A DNA stretch of 64,000 nucleotides from an uncultured Collinsella sp. (GTDB taxonomy: Bacteria; Actinomycetota; Coriobacteriia; Coriobacteriales; Coriobacteriaceae). Position numbers and translations under genes: made by a program. The notes under the pieces were generated by a model. The model was not told the origin of the DNA. It worked only from the letters and a program-made list of their open reading frames with translations, and made no database searches. Below are positions 26,117-35,601 of this stretch, in pieces. Within the stretch, counting starts at the first letter, position 1, and the number at the start of each line of letters is the position of its first letter. The stretch spans positions 62,001-126,000 of the forward strand of contig CATXKN010000005.1 in assembly GCA_958370785.1 (NCBI GenBank), written 5' to 3'.

Positions 26117-29100
26117 CTAGTGGGTCTTGCGGCGCTTGATCAGCATGATGAGGGCTATCACTACGAGCGTTGCTCCCGCTGCTGCTGCGGTGGCGACTAG
26201 GGCGAATGTTTGGTCGCCGGTGTTTGCGAGGTCCTTCGCTGTGGTCGTAGTCTTGACCTTGGTGTCGGTCTTAGCTCCGTTGTCGGACTTGGGCTTGTCC
26301 GGGTTCGTCGGGGTCTCAGGAGTCTCGGGGTCCTTTGAGCCTTCGGAATCGGTTGGGCCGGCGGTGTTCACCAGGGTATGGTCCAGGAACTTCTTGGCGC
26401 CCGTGCTTGCCTGCGAGAACAGGCGGCGTGTGCGGATCGGAGCGGCGTTCACCGTCTCAGGAGCCTTCTCCTCGGCCTCGATATTCACGAGCGTCGTGCC
26501 GGTGTCGAGGCCCACGTCGTTGTATCCCACGTGGCAGTAATACTGCGCACCGTCATCGTCTGCGGTCAGGTCAATCTCGAGCTTTGAGGCCGTTCCAGCC
26601 GCGAGGTTGCCATCGGCACCCACACGCTGGAACGCGGCCTCGCCACGGCCCTTGCGGTACCAGATATATGACGGCGCCAACTCCGTTTCACTGCCGTCGG
26701 CATTGCGCTGCGTCACATGGCCGATCGCCGAGAGTGTCAGCTTGTCTCCCGCCGAGCACTCGACCGAAGAGTCATACTCGAGGGCCGACCTCTCCGCTGT
26801 ATCCGCCGCAGGTCCGCTCACGCTCATCGTCATGCCCTCGGGCATGGTCTTAACCGTAATAATTGCCGAGCGAATACCCGTTTCGGTCGTGGATCCATTC
26901 TTAACGGCGGCAATGGCAAATCGATACTCCGTGTTGGGCTGCAACCCGTCCCAGGTAAGCGAGGTCTGCGTATTGTCGGCGATCTTCCAGCTGTTCACGA
27001 CCGCGTCTGCCGCATTGCTCTGCAGCATGCCTACGCCGTAGCTAAAGCCACCCTTGTTTGCGAGCACGTCGTCCCAGCTAAAGGTAACGCTTTTCGAGTC
27101 AACGGCGTTTGCCGTAAAGCCCGTCACGGCCGGTGCCTCGGGCATCGCGACATCCTTGACGTCATAGCCCACGATCCAGAACTGATCGGTGTCCTTGGTG
27201 CCGAGTTTGTCGCCCGAGCCGTCCTCGAACTTGTTGACATCCACCGCGTTGACGCCCAGGCGCCACGCAAAGCCGTACTTATCCTTCGCGGCCTCGGGCA
27301 GGTTGTCGACGGTGCCGCCGTATTCGATCGATTCACTCGAGGAGTTACCCGTAGTAAAGCCGGCGTTGGCACCAAAGCACAGGCCGCCAAATAACTCGTG
27401 CTTTGCAATCTTCGCGCCCATGACAACGCTGCCGTTCAGCGTAAAGCCGTACTCAAACTCCTGCTCCTCGCCCTCCTCGACTTCGATGGTCTGCGTAGTG
27501 CTCGCCCCCGACTGCGCGACAGCACCGCTATACCCATCGTACGTGTAAGCGCGCGTCACGCCGGGCTTGCCCAGACCAAAGGAATCTTGCACGGGAGTCG
27601 TACCGTTGAGCGCCGTGTAATAGCTGTCGGGCTCTCCCGACCGGTTGGTCAAAAAGTAGCTGAGCGGCGTCATGTTGTGCTGCTTGGCAACGCGGTCATA
27701 GGCCTCGACATTAACGACCGAGGTCTGCGCGCCGAGCGACACGGGTGCCGCCATCACGCCCTTGCCGCCAGTTTCCTCATTTTCGATCTCGTACTCGTAA
27801 TAGACCATCGGAATCGTGTAGAGCACGGCTTTGTCGCCTTCGCCGGCATGCGACTCATAACTTACGCTGGCGCTCACTGTGCGCTCGCTCCGATAGTCAT
27901 AGCATCCCTCGGCGGCAAAATCGACTGAAGCATTAATCGCCACCAGGGGCGGACCGGTCTGTACCTCGACGGCAACGCCCAACTCGGCGCCAATGGTATA
28001 GCCCTGGGATGTCCCCGTGCCCTTTTCCTCTCCGTATGACGTGCCGCCCAACACCAGATAGCCGTATGCCTGCTCCAGATCCTCAACATAGGGCGCATCC
28101 TGCAGCACGGCAAGCACGCGCGGGTTGGTATAGACCTTGTAGCGGTCCTTGTACGTGATCTTGACGCTGTCGTTGTCGACATCGGGCAGCGCGAGCGAGA
28201 TAAATGTGCCGTAGGTAGTGCCGCGACGGTTGCTCTCGCTAATCACCTGCTCCTCGCCGCGGCGCACCTTTCCGTTCTCGTCGAGCGAAAAATGCGAGGC
28301 GGTCATCCAATAGTAGTCATCGTTCTTGCGCAGGTCCTCGTCGCGGTGCTTGCCCACCACGGCGATAAAGCTCTCGTTATAGCGGTCCGAACCCGAGACG
28401 CTGCCCGCCTTGACGTCGCTGATCCACACCTGCTCTATACCCTTGTGGTCATGCTTGTTGCTGCTGTTGTATTGCTGACCGCTCATGCTCATGGTTCCGA
28501 CCATGGACCCCAAGCCCTGAGCCCCGCTCTGTGCCGTGTTGCAGGCAAAGTCGCGGAACACATCGCCGCCCACGAGCACCTCGTCGACCGCCAGCTGCTC
28601 GGACAGGCCGTCAAGGTTGGCAGTGGCAAGGGCAATAGGCGCCAAGGTGCACGGATAGCGCTTATCCTGAGCGCTATCCTTCCATGCGCTGTTGGGCACA
28701 TGCATCAGCCCATAGGAGGCGAGGAGCCCGTCTCTGTATTCCTTGCAATCGGAAAGCTTGAACTCGCCAGACTCCGAGTCAAAATACGCGTAGCGGTACA
28801 GCGCGCCGTACAGCCCCCTGCTGCCGTCAGAAGCGCCGTAATCAAAAGCGCTGCGTTGCCAGTCATAGCCCGCAAGAATAAGGCCCGTGACGGTTTCACC
28901 CGTCTTCTTTCCTTCTTCATCGTAGGCGGCAAACGTGCCGAACGTCGCATTCGCAGCGACCATGGTCTTGCCGTTCGCGGAGAGGGAGATTGCGCCCGCG
29001 TCGCCCAGAGCATCGACATGGACGAGCGCACCCTTGGATGCATCCCACGAAAACAGCTCGCAATGCGTCGACTTATCAATATTCTTCTTGCCGTAGGGTG

Positions 29101-30205
29101 CCGAGACCACGATGGCGAGGTCATCGCAAAAATCGCGATCGAGGTCGCCGGCCGCTAGCGAAACGACAGGAGCTGACTGAAGCTGCGTCCAGGAGTCGTT
29201 CCCGCCCTTGTTGTGCGTGGTGTAGTCCGCGGCGTTACCGGCATCGATCTTGACGACGCTTTGCTTCCAGTTGCCGCCCTCCAAGTCATACATGTCGACT
29301 ACAGCCTTGCGCACGCCGTTCTCGTCGACATAGCAGCCCGCGTAGACAAAAAGCTCGTCGACGCCGTCGCCATCGACATCGCCCGCCTCGACATCAAAGA
29401 CGGCGTCGTGCTCTTGCAGGTAACCGGCATCCAGGTACTTAAAACGGCCTTCGTACATCATATTAGTGTTGACCGTCACCGGCAGGTGTGTGTCGAGAGT
29501 GCGCGTACGCCCGTTGCTAAACGAGTAGAGGACCAGCTCAACCTTTCCGGCGTATGACTTGCCGTCAATCGTCGTGGAGGAACTGTCGCCGTAGGCACGG
29601 AGCTCGGCAACGCGGCTCTTTTTGCCCGTGCTGGCGTCGCTGCAGAACTCAACACTCGTGGCGTGAATGCCCGAGAAACCGTTGTTGTCGTTGGCGAGTA
29701 CTGTTGAGGACTCATTGTTGCTTAGGTACGACCAGGTGCCGCCACCGTAGTCGCTATGCTTGTAGAGATCGCCGTTCGTATCGAAGTTGTTGACGTTTTG
29801 CCAGAACTTTGCGGCGCCCCACACACTTCCATAGCCATCGGTGAGTTTGCTGCTGCCGCCAATGTCACCGCGCTCGACGTTCTCGAGCTTGTCGCGCAGA
29901 GTGTAGCGATTGCCATGGCTACCGTTAGCTGCCATATAGACCTCGCTGCGCGTGGCAAACGTCGTGGGGGTATCAGTGGAATAGGGACCAACGGTATCGG
30001 CCGGAATGTCCTCGCTCGTGCCCAGACCCAGGGCTTGATAATCCTGCTCGGTCATATCGGTGATTGCGGGCGCGTCTGCCGCCTGGGCAACCTGGGGCGT
30101 GGCCGTGAAGCAGGCGACGCTCGTGGCGATCAACGCAGCAAGCGCCGCCGTCCCAACAAGCGGGATTTTCGACAGCCTACGGATACGGGGGTGTGGAACG
30201 TACAT
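26117..30205 (-). CDS. Large cell-wall-anchored surface protein with FG-GAP-like repeats, FnIII and Ig-like domains
   Basis: This 1362-aa secreted protein has a basic N-terminus followed by a signal peptide ending near ATPQVAQA. It also has FG-GAP/VCBS-type calcium-loop repeats (GDVDGDGVDELFV near 270, GDLDRDFCDDLAIV near 350, DVDNDSVKI near 675), a Ser/Thr- and Gly-rich beta region (about 720-960), a fibronectin III domain (about 1020-1115) and an Ig-like domain with a YYCHVG strand (about 1140-1235). It ends in a Pro/Thr/Lys stalk, the sortase motif LANTG at residue 1326, a hydrophobic helix and an RRKTH tail. The start at 30205 (GAGG 6 bases upstream) is preferred over ATG 30241, which has no ribosome site. 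It is probably an adhesin or host/glycan-binding protein. The gene stands alone between two mirrored repeat blocks. Confidence 0.88.
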   Translation of the reverse strand: MYVPHPRIRRLSKIPLVGTAALAALIATSVACFTATPQVAQAADAPAITDMTEQDYQALGLGTSEDIPADTVGPYSTDTPTTFATRSEVYMAANGSHGNRYTLRDKLENVERGDIGGSSKLTDGYGSVWGAAKFWQNVNNFDTNGDLYKHSDYGGGTWSYLSNNESSTVLANDNNGFSGIHATSVEFCSDASTGKKSRVAELRAYGDSSSTTIDGKSYAGKVELVLYSFSNGRTRTLDTHLPVTVNTNMMYEGRFKYLDAGYLQEHDAVFDVEAGDVDGDGVDELFVYAGCYVDENGVRKAVVDMYDLEGGNWKQSVVKIDAGNAADYTTHNKGGNDSWTQLQSAPVVSLAAGDLDRDFCDDLAIVVSAPYGKKNIDKSTHCELFSWDASKGALVHVDALGDAGAISLSANGKTMVAANATFGTFAAYDEEGKKTGETVTGLILAGYDWQRSAFDYGASDGSRGLYGALYRYAYFDSESGEFKLSDCKEYRDGLLASYGLMHVPNSAWKDSAQDKRYPCTLAPIALATANLDGLSEQLAVDEVLVGGDVFRDFACNTAQSGAQGLGSMVGTMSMSGQQYNSSNKHDHKGIEQVWISDVKAGSVSGSDRYNESFIAVVGKHRDEDLRKNDDYYWMTASHFSLDENGKVRRGEEQVISESNRRGTTYGTFISLALPDVDNDSVKITYKDRYKVYTNPRVLAVLQDAPYVEDLEQAYGYLVLGGTSYGEEKGTGTSQGYTIGAELGVAVEVQTGPPLVAINASVDFAAEGCYDYRSERTVSASVSYESHAGEGDKAVLYTIPMVYYEYEIENEETGGKGVMAAPVSLGAQTSVVNVEAYDRVAKQHNMTPLSYFLTNRSGEPDSYYTALNGTTPVQDSFGLGKPGVTRAYTYDGYSGAVAQSGASTTQTIEVEEGEEQEFEYGFTLNGSVVMGAKIAKHELFGGLCFGANAGFTTGNSSSESIEYGGTVDNLPEAAKDKYGFAWRLGVNAVDVNKFEDGSGDKLGTKDTDQFWIVGYDVKDVAMPEAPAVTGFTANAVDSKSVTFSWDDVLANKGGFSYGVGMLQSNAADAVVNSWKIADNTQTSLTWDGLQPNTEYRFAIAAVKNGSTTETGIRSAIITVKTMPEGMTMSVSGPAADTAERSALEYDSSVECSAGDKLTLSAIGHVTQRNADGSETELAPSYIWYRKGRGEAAFQRVGADGNLAAGTASKLEIDLTADDDGAQYYCHVGYNDVGLDTGTTLVNIEAEEKAPETVNAAPIRTRRLFSQASTGAKKFLDHTLVNTAGPTDSEGSKDPETPETPTNPDKPKSDNGAKTDTKVKTTTTAKDLANTGDQTFALVATAAAAGATLVVIALIMLIKRRKTH

Positions 30206-30328
30206 GAGGGACCTCGCTTTATTCGAGTGGAGTGGACTCATTTTTGCAAATGATACATCCGATGCCCGATATCACGTGTCTCATTTTCGCCAACGGCGTG
30301 TCTCATTTTTGAGAATCCGAGATGCCGC
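30206..30328. other. Upstream region of the surface protein gene
   Basis: The region holds the likely promoter of the surface protein gene. GTGTCTCATTTT occurs twice (about 30275 and 30299) as short direct repeats. I cannot assign clear -35/-10 boxes. Confidence 0.4.
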
Positions 30329-30545
30329 GGAAATCTTATCCCAGCTCAAAGGCCATTTCTGGGATGTATTTTCCGTCGAGTGCCTCATCGGGAAACTGCA
30401 TCCCATTTCAAGCGTCGATTCTGGGACGCACTTTCCCCTTAGACCCTCAACCGGAAACCGCATCCCACTTTGAGCGCAAATTCCGGGACGCATTTTTCGA
30501 AAGCCTGCCCATCCGGAAAGCCCGTCCCACTTTGGACGCATCCGG
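30329..30545. repeat. Tandem array of 3.5 palindromes at 62-bp period (right array)
   Basis: Units begin at 30329, 30391, 30453 and 30515; the last is cut short. They have the same 46-bp palindrome plan (GGAAA..TCCC, loop, GGGA..TTTCC) as the left array. Spacers such as CCTTAGACCCTCAACC are reverse complements of the left array's GGTTGAGG-type spacers, so the array is inverted relative to the left one. Confidence 0.88.
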
Positions 30546-30588
30546 GCACGGAACCATCGACCTATCAGGCCTCCCATCAATAAAGAGG

Positions 30589-30717
30589 CGTCCTCCCGGG
30601 CGGCGGGGCACGAAGTTCATCGCGAGTTCCGCACGCAAAGAAGGCCACTTAATGTGGCCTTCGTCTTGCGCAGGACTGTAGAGCAGGGAACTTCGTGCCC
30701 CGACGCCCGGGAGGACG
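30589..30717. repeat. Long-stem hairpin module B (right bracket)
   Basis: The arms 30589-30618 and 30688-30717 form a 30-bp stem with one mismatch. The inner core, read on the minus strand, is nearly identical to that of module A over about 64 bases. The inner hairpin differs by paired changes (GG/CC in A, AA/TT in B), which keep base pairing. Only the first bases of the outer arms (CGTC, CCGGGCGG) are shared with module A. Confidence 0.87.
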
Positions 30718-30723
30718 TTTCAT

Positions 30724-31311
30724 TTAGAAAGATGGACCGACCGCCGTCAGCGATGGGAGCTGCTCCCCCAGCACGGCCTTCTTGGCCGCCGCCGCCATAT
30801 GGTCCAGATCTTCCTTGGTGGGGTGATCCTTTGCGGCAACCCAGTTGTCGAGTAGCAACTTAGCGCGGGCGTTGTCGGGATCTTGCTCGAGCATGGCCTC
30901 GTAGCGCTGTTTGACCGCGGGGCCCATCTTGCCCTGGCACATTGCCCAGCCCGCCAGCTCGGCATCATCGGCCAAATTGGAGGTCACACGATCGATAATC
31001 TGCTGGTAATAGCTCTGATCGGCACCAAAACCGCAGGTACCAAACAGAAAGACGCGCTTGCCGTGCAAGGCGGAGAGCAACGCCGCGACCGAAGGCGTGC
31101 ATGCGCCCTTGTCGCACCAAAAACCGACGAGCACCGTATCGGCAGCGCAGGCACCCTGCGCCTCGAGCGCAACCTGATCTGCGTCCGCATCGTCGCTCAG
31201 CGCGGCAGCGTGAATAAACTCGACGCCTGCAGCCTGTAGGGCACGCTTGATTGCGCCCGAAACCATCCTGGTATTACCGCTCTTGCTGTTGACCACCAAA
31301 GAGCATGTCAT
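30724..31311 (-). CDS. Flavodoxin-family protein
   Basis: This 195-aa protein has an FMN phosphate loop NSKSGNTRMV near residue 8 and VGFWCDKGACTPSV and FLFGTCGFG motifs, as in gut flavodoxin-family proteins. A helical C-terminal extension (about 120-195) follows. It would carry electrons between a reductase and an unknown partner. Start ATG 31311 is chosen because the protein then begins with the beta strand before the FMN loop; the ribosome site is weak. Resemblance to BilS-like flavodoxins is possible but not established here. Confidence 0.8.
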   Translation of the reverse strand: MTCSLVVNSKSGNTRMVSGAIKRALQAAGVEFIHAAALSDDADADQVALEAQGACAADTVLVGFWCDKGACTPSVAALLSALHGKRVFLFGTCGFGADQSYYQQIIDRVTSNLADDAELAGWAMCQGKMGPAVKQRYEAMLEQDPDNARAKLLLDNWVAAKDHPTKEDLDHMAAAAKKAVLGEQLPSLTAVGPSF

Positions 31312-31472
31312 AGTCACGTTGCTCGTTTCCCCCAAAACTAAAGCCACTAATGCAATTTATTAGATGAATATCTTAGTACTAACGTGACAGATGTAAACCA
31401 CCTTCTGCCGATTGGCGACATGGGCGACACCGATGAGGGCAAAACGTCCGCAGCGCAAGCCCCCAAATACTT

Positions 31473-31515
31473 AAGACGTGGGACAAACAAACCCGATTCA
31501 TTTGCCCCACGTCTT
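31473..31515 (-). terminator. Terminator-like hairpin after the ABC exporter pair
   Basis: AAGACGTGGGACAAA pairs with TTTGCCCCACGTCTT, with one mismatch, just past the stop codon of the second ABC gene. Confidence 0.65.
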
Positions 31516-31517
31516 GC

Positions 31518-33377
31518 TTACTGGGCGAATTGGCTGCGGTAGAGCTCGGCGTAAAAGCCACCTGCCGCGAGCAGTTCATCGTGCGTGCCGCGCTCGATAA
31601 TCTGGCCGTCGCGCATAACCAGAATGCAGTCGGCGTTTCGAATCGTCGACAGGCGGTGCGCCACCACAAAGCTCGTGCGACCGGCCATGAGCTCGTCGAA
31701 TGCCGCCTGCACCTGCAGCTCGGTACGCGTATCGATGCTCGACGTTGCCTCGTCCAGCAGCAGAATCGCCGGATCGGTGAGCATGACGCGCGCGATGCAC
31801 AGCAGCTGTTTTTGACCCTGGCTAAACGCGCCGCCGTCCTCGCCGATCACCGTATCGTAGCCGCCTGGCAGCTGCACGATAAACTTATGCGCATAAGCGC
31901 GCTTGGCGGCCTCGACAACCTGCTCGCGCGTGGCGCCTGGGCAACCGTAGGCAATGTTTTCGGCCACCGTGCCCTCGAACAGCCAGGTGTCCTGCAGCAC
32001 CATGCCAAAGGCGCGGCGCAGGCTCGCACGCGTGTAGTCACGCGAGGAGCGACCATCGACCGCGATGCGCCCAGCATCGATATCGTAAAAGCGCAGCAGC
32101 AGGTTGATGAGCGTCGTCTTACCACAGCCCGTGGGACCGACGAGGGCAAAGCGCGTACCGGGCTTGGCATCGATGCAGATATCCTGCAGCAGTTTGCGGT
32201 CGGGCGCATAGCTAAAGTCCACATGCTCAAACGAAACCTCGCCCTTCGGGGCGGCGAGCTCAATGGCATCCACAGCGTCGGGCTCCTGCTCGCGCGCATC
32301 GAGCAACGCGAACATGCGGCGCGCCGAGGCATACGCCGTCTGAATCTGCGTGATGACGTTCGTGACCTCGTTGAACGGCTTAGTGTACTGGTTGGCGTAG
32401 GACAGGAAGATCTGCACGCCGCCCACCGTGAGCGCCGCGGGCACGCCCGTGATCACGCCCGCGCAGCCGATCACGGCGACCACGGCATAGATGATGTTGT
32501 TGATAAAGCGCGTACCGGGGTTAGAAAGCGAACCCATAAACTGCGCGCGCTCGCCCGCCGTATAGAGCTCGGCGTTGAGGACATCGAAGCGCTGTTGAGC
32601 GTGCGGGCCGTAGGCGAAGGCGTCCACGAGCTTTTGCTCGCCCACGTACTCCTCAATATGACCGCCAAGCTGGCCTTGGATGCGCTGCTGTGCCGTAAAG
32701 CTCTTGTTGGAAAGTTTGGCGATGGCGCCGGCTGCAAAGATGGAAAGCGGCGTGACGAGCACCACCACGAGCGTCATGGCCAGGTTAATGGAGAGCATAA
32801 ACGCGAGCGTGCCCACGATGGTGATGACGCCGGTAAAGAGCTGCGTAAAGCCCTGCAGCAGGCCGTCGCCCACTTGGTCGACATCGTTGACCACGCGGCT
32901 CATGAGGTCACCGTGGGCATGGCTGTCGATAAAGCTGAGCGGCATGCGGCTGAGCTTGTCGCTTGCCTCCACGCGCATGTCGCGCACCGTCTCGTAGGAC
33001 AGGCGATTGACGCAGTAGCCCTGCAGCCACTGGAAGGCCGCCGCGCCCACCACGACAATCGCGAGCTTGGTAACGAGCGGCAGCAGCGCGTCAAAGTCCA
33101 CCTGCCCGGCGGCAACGATGAGGTCGATGCCCTCGCCGATAAGGATGGGCGTATAGAGTTGCAAGATCACCGAGATGGCGGCGCTCACAAACGACGCCGT
33201 AAACGAAATGCGATGCGGACGGACGTAGCCCAGCAGGCGGCGAGTTACCGCGCCCACGGGGTAGCGCTCGGGGTCGCCGGGCTGGCGCGGGCCGTCACCC
33301 AAGTCGTTGAGGCTATCGTTGCCGGACACGTTGGCCGTCATCGTGGCGACCGAGCCGGAAGAAGTATACGGGTTCAT
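31518..33377 (-). CDS. ABC exporter half with canonical ATP site
   Basis: This 619-aa half transporter has six TM segments (about 50-330) and an NBD with Walker A VGPTGCGKTT, signature FSQGQ, Walker B LLLDEATSSIDT with the catalytic Glu, and H-loop VVAHRLST. It starts directly after the stop of the upstream ABC gene (TAAATG), so the two are translated together and should form a heterodimer. Family members export drugs, lipids or peptides; the substrate is unknown. Confidence 0.92.
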   Translation of the reverse strand: MNPYTSSGSVATMTANVSGNDSLNDLGDGPRQPGDPERYPVGAVTRRLLGYVRPHRISFTASFVSAAISVILQLYTPILIGEGIDLIVAAGQVDFDALLPLVTKLAIVVVGAAAFQWLQGYCVNRLSYETVRDMRVEASDKLSRMPLSFIDSHAHGDLMSRVVNDVDQVGDGLLQGFTQLFTGVITIVGTLAFMLSINLAMTLVVVLVTPLSIFAAGAIAKLSNKSFTAQQRIQGQLGGHIEEYVGEQKLVDAFAYGPHAQQRFDVLNAELYTAGERAQFMGSLSNPGTRFINNIIYAVVAVIGCAGVITGVPAALTVGGVQIFLSYANQYTKPFNEVTNVITQIQTAYASARRMFALLDAREQEPDAVDAIELAAPKGEVSFEHVDFSYAPDRKLLQDICIDAKPGTRFALVGPTGCGKTTLINLLLRFYDIDAGRIAVDGRSSRDYTRASLRRAFGMVLQDTWLFEGTVAENIAYGCPGATREQVVEAAKRAYAHKFIVQLPGGYDTVIGEDGGAFSQGQKQLLCIARVMLTDPAILLLDEATSSIDTRTELQVQAAFDELMAGRTSFVVAHRLSTIRNADCILVMRDGQIIERGTHDELLAAGGFYAELYRSQFAQ

Positions 33378-35258
33378 TTAGCAGCCCTCCTTTGCGCAAG
33401 TGGATGCCGGGGCGCACGCGGCGCCTGAGGCGGGCACGGGGCTTGGGGCGAACGCGGGCGTCGCGCTCCCCTGCTGGCCCTCGAGCTCCTCGCGACGAAG
33501 CTGCGACTGGCAAATCTCGCGGTAGAGTTGGCAGCTTGCGTAGAGCTCGTCGTGCGCGCCCAGGCCCGCGACCGAGCCGTGGTCGAGCACGCAGATCATG
33601 TCGGCATCGCGCACGGTCGAGACGCGCTGGCTCACGATGACGGTCGTGAGCGGCAGCCCGCCCTCGGCGGCACCGCGCACGCTGCGCTCGCGAATGGCGT
33701 GACGAAGCGCCGCATCGGTCTTAAAGTCGAGCGCCGAGGCGGAGTCATCCATGATCAGGACCTGCGGAGAGCCCACCAGGGCACGTGCGATGGTCAGGCG
33801 CTGGCGCTGGCCACCGCTAAAGTTCTTGCCGCCCGCCTCGACCGGGGCGTTGAGCCTCTGCGGCTTGTTGCGCACGAACTCGCTGGCCTGCGCCATATCG
33901 AGCGCCGCCCAAAGCTCCTCGTCGGTCGCCGACTCGTCGCGCCAGGTTAGGTTGCTACGGATCGTGCCGCTCACGAGCGACGCGCGCTGCGGTACGGTCG
34001 CGACCACATAGCGCAGCTGATTGAGCGGCCAGACGCGCACGTCGGCACCCATTACGCTCACGCTGCCGGCGCCCGTGTCGTACAGGCGCGGGATAAGCGA
34101 GACGAGCGTGGACTTGCCGCTGCCCGTGCCGCCGATAATGCCGAGCGTTTTGCCCACCGGCAGCTCCAGGGTCACGTCATTGACGGCGTTGGCGGCGCCC
34201 GCGCCAAAGGAGAAGCTCGCATGGCCGAAGCTCAGCGCGGGAACCGGAACAGCGTTACCCATCGCGCTCGGCTCGGGCAGCGCAACCGGCTGGTTGCCCT
34301 CGTCGGTAATGCTCGGCTCGCAATTGAGCACCTCGTTGAGACGCGACGCGCTGGCGCTCGCCTTGGTAAAGACCACGACCAGGTTGGCGACATACACGAT
34401 GGAGGTCAGGGTCTGCGTCATGTAGTTCACAAACGCCATGACCTGGCCCTGTGTGAGCTCGCCCACGTTGACCTGGACGCCGCCCACCCACAGGATGGCG
34501 CACACGCCCAGGTTCATCACCAAAAACGTGACGGGATTAAGAATCGACGAGAGCTTGCCCACCGCGATGGCGGTATGCGCCTGGTCATCGGCTGCCTGGG
34601 CAAAACGCTCACGCTCGTGATCCTCGCGCACAAAGGCTCGGACCACGCGGGCGCCCGAAAGCCCCTCGCGACAGATGAGTGCGATGCGATCGAGCTTTGC
34701 CTGCAGCTGCTTGTAGTACGGGATGCAGCGCGCCATGACAAACCAAAACACCAGGCCGATGGCGGGCGTGCAAATCAAAAAGATCATGCCGAGCTTAAGG
34801 TCGATGGCAAGGGCCGCGACCATGGAGCCCACCGCCAAGAAAGGCCAGCGGATGAGCATACGCACGCCCAGCGCCACGGCGAGCTGCACCTGGTTGACGT
34901 CGTTGGTAATGCGCGTGATGAGCGACGGCGTGCCAAAGCGATCGAGCTCAGCATAGCTCAGCTTGTTGATGTGCTGGTAGAGTGCGCCGCGAATGTCAGT
35001 ACCCATGCCCTGCGAGGTGAGCGCTGCCATCTTTTGGCAGACGAGCGTAAACGAGATGCCGATCACGGCCATGGCGGCGAGCACCATGCCGTAGTGGATA
35101 ACGGCGTTCACGTCGTGTGCGCCGATGCCCTTATCGATCATCTGGGCAATCACCAGCGGCGTCAGCAGGTCAAAGATCACTTCGATCAACTTGCACGCAG
35201 GGCCAATCACCATATACCGGCGATACTTACCACCAAAACGCCTGAGCAGCTCAATCAT
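33378..35258 (-). CDS. ABC exporter half with degenerate ATP site
   Basis: This 626-aa half transporter has an NBD with Walker A IGGTGSGKST and signature FSGGQ, but Walker B reads LIMDDSASALD. The catalytic Glu is replaced by Asp and the H-loop His by Gln (VSQRVST). This is the degenerate partner of a heterodimeric exporter, like BmrC or TM287. A Pro/Ala-rich tail of about 30 residues (ATPAFAPSPVPASG) ends in KEGC. It is the first gene of a two-gene operon. Confidence 0.92.
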   Translation of the reverse strand: MIELLRRFGGKYRRYMVIGPACKLIEVIFDLLTPLVIAQMIDKGIGAHDVNAVIHYGMVLAAMAVIGISFTLVCQKMAALTSQGMGTDIRGALYQHINKLSYAELDRFGTPSLITRITNDVNQVQLAVALGVRMLIRWPFLAVGSMVAALAIDLKLGMIFLICTPAIGLVFWFVMARCIPYYKQLQAKLDRIALICREGLSGARVVRAFVREDHERERFAQAADDQAHTAIAVGKLSSILNPVTFLVMNLGVCAILWVGGVQVNVGELTQGQVMAFVNYMTQTLTSIVYVANLVVVFTKASASASRLNEVLNCEPSITDEGNQPVALPEPSAMGNAVPVPALSFGHASFSFGAGAANAVNDVTLELPVGKTLGIIGGTGSGKSTLVSLIPRLYDTGAGSVSVMGADVRVWPLNQLRYVVATVPQRASLVSGTIRSNLTWRDESATDEELWAALDMAQASEFVRNKPQRLNAPVEAGGKNFSGGQRQRLTIARALVGSPQVLIMDDSASALDFKTDAALRHAIRERSVRGAAEGGLPLTTVIVSQRVSTVRDADMICVLDHGSVAGLGAHDELYASCQLYREICQSQLRREELEGQQGSATPAFAPSPVPASGAACAPASTCAKEGC

Positions 35259-35487
35259 GTATAGGCGCTCCCTATCATCATCTCAATTCAATCTGATTCA
35301 TGATAGTACGGCGAACCCTGGGGATGCGTAAGCAACTCGTTACAGATGTTAAGGCGAAGTAAGCACGAAGGCTACCAGTGCCCAAGGCATGTATCCGCCG
35401 CTGTTTTGGCAAAGCCAGCGAGCAACACAAAGCAAGGGATTAAGTTATCCGATAAACGCGACTTTACGGGTGATTTTTGGACGACGG

Positions 35488-35582
35488 GGCCCGGCCGGCG
35501 ACGAGGTATTTGGTAGTCGAGCGATCCCGCAGGCGCAGCCGAGGACCAGCGAGACACCAAATACCTCGTCGCCGGCCGGGCC
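35488..35582. repeat. Long perfect-stem hairpin downstream of the SRP RNA gene
   Basis: The arms 35488-35514 and 35556-35582 are perfectly complementary over 27 bp around a 41-base loop. It lies 20 bases beyond the 3' end of the SRP RNA gene (minus strand). There is no T-run, and its arms do not match the other long hairpins. Confidence 0.85.
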
Positions 35583-35601
35583 ATGTCGCGGCACCAAAAA
35601 A

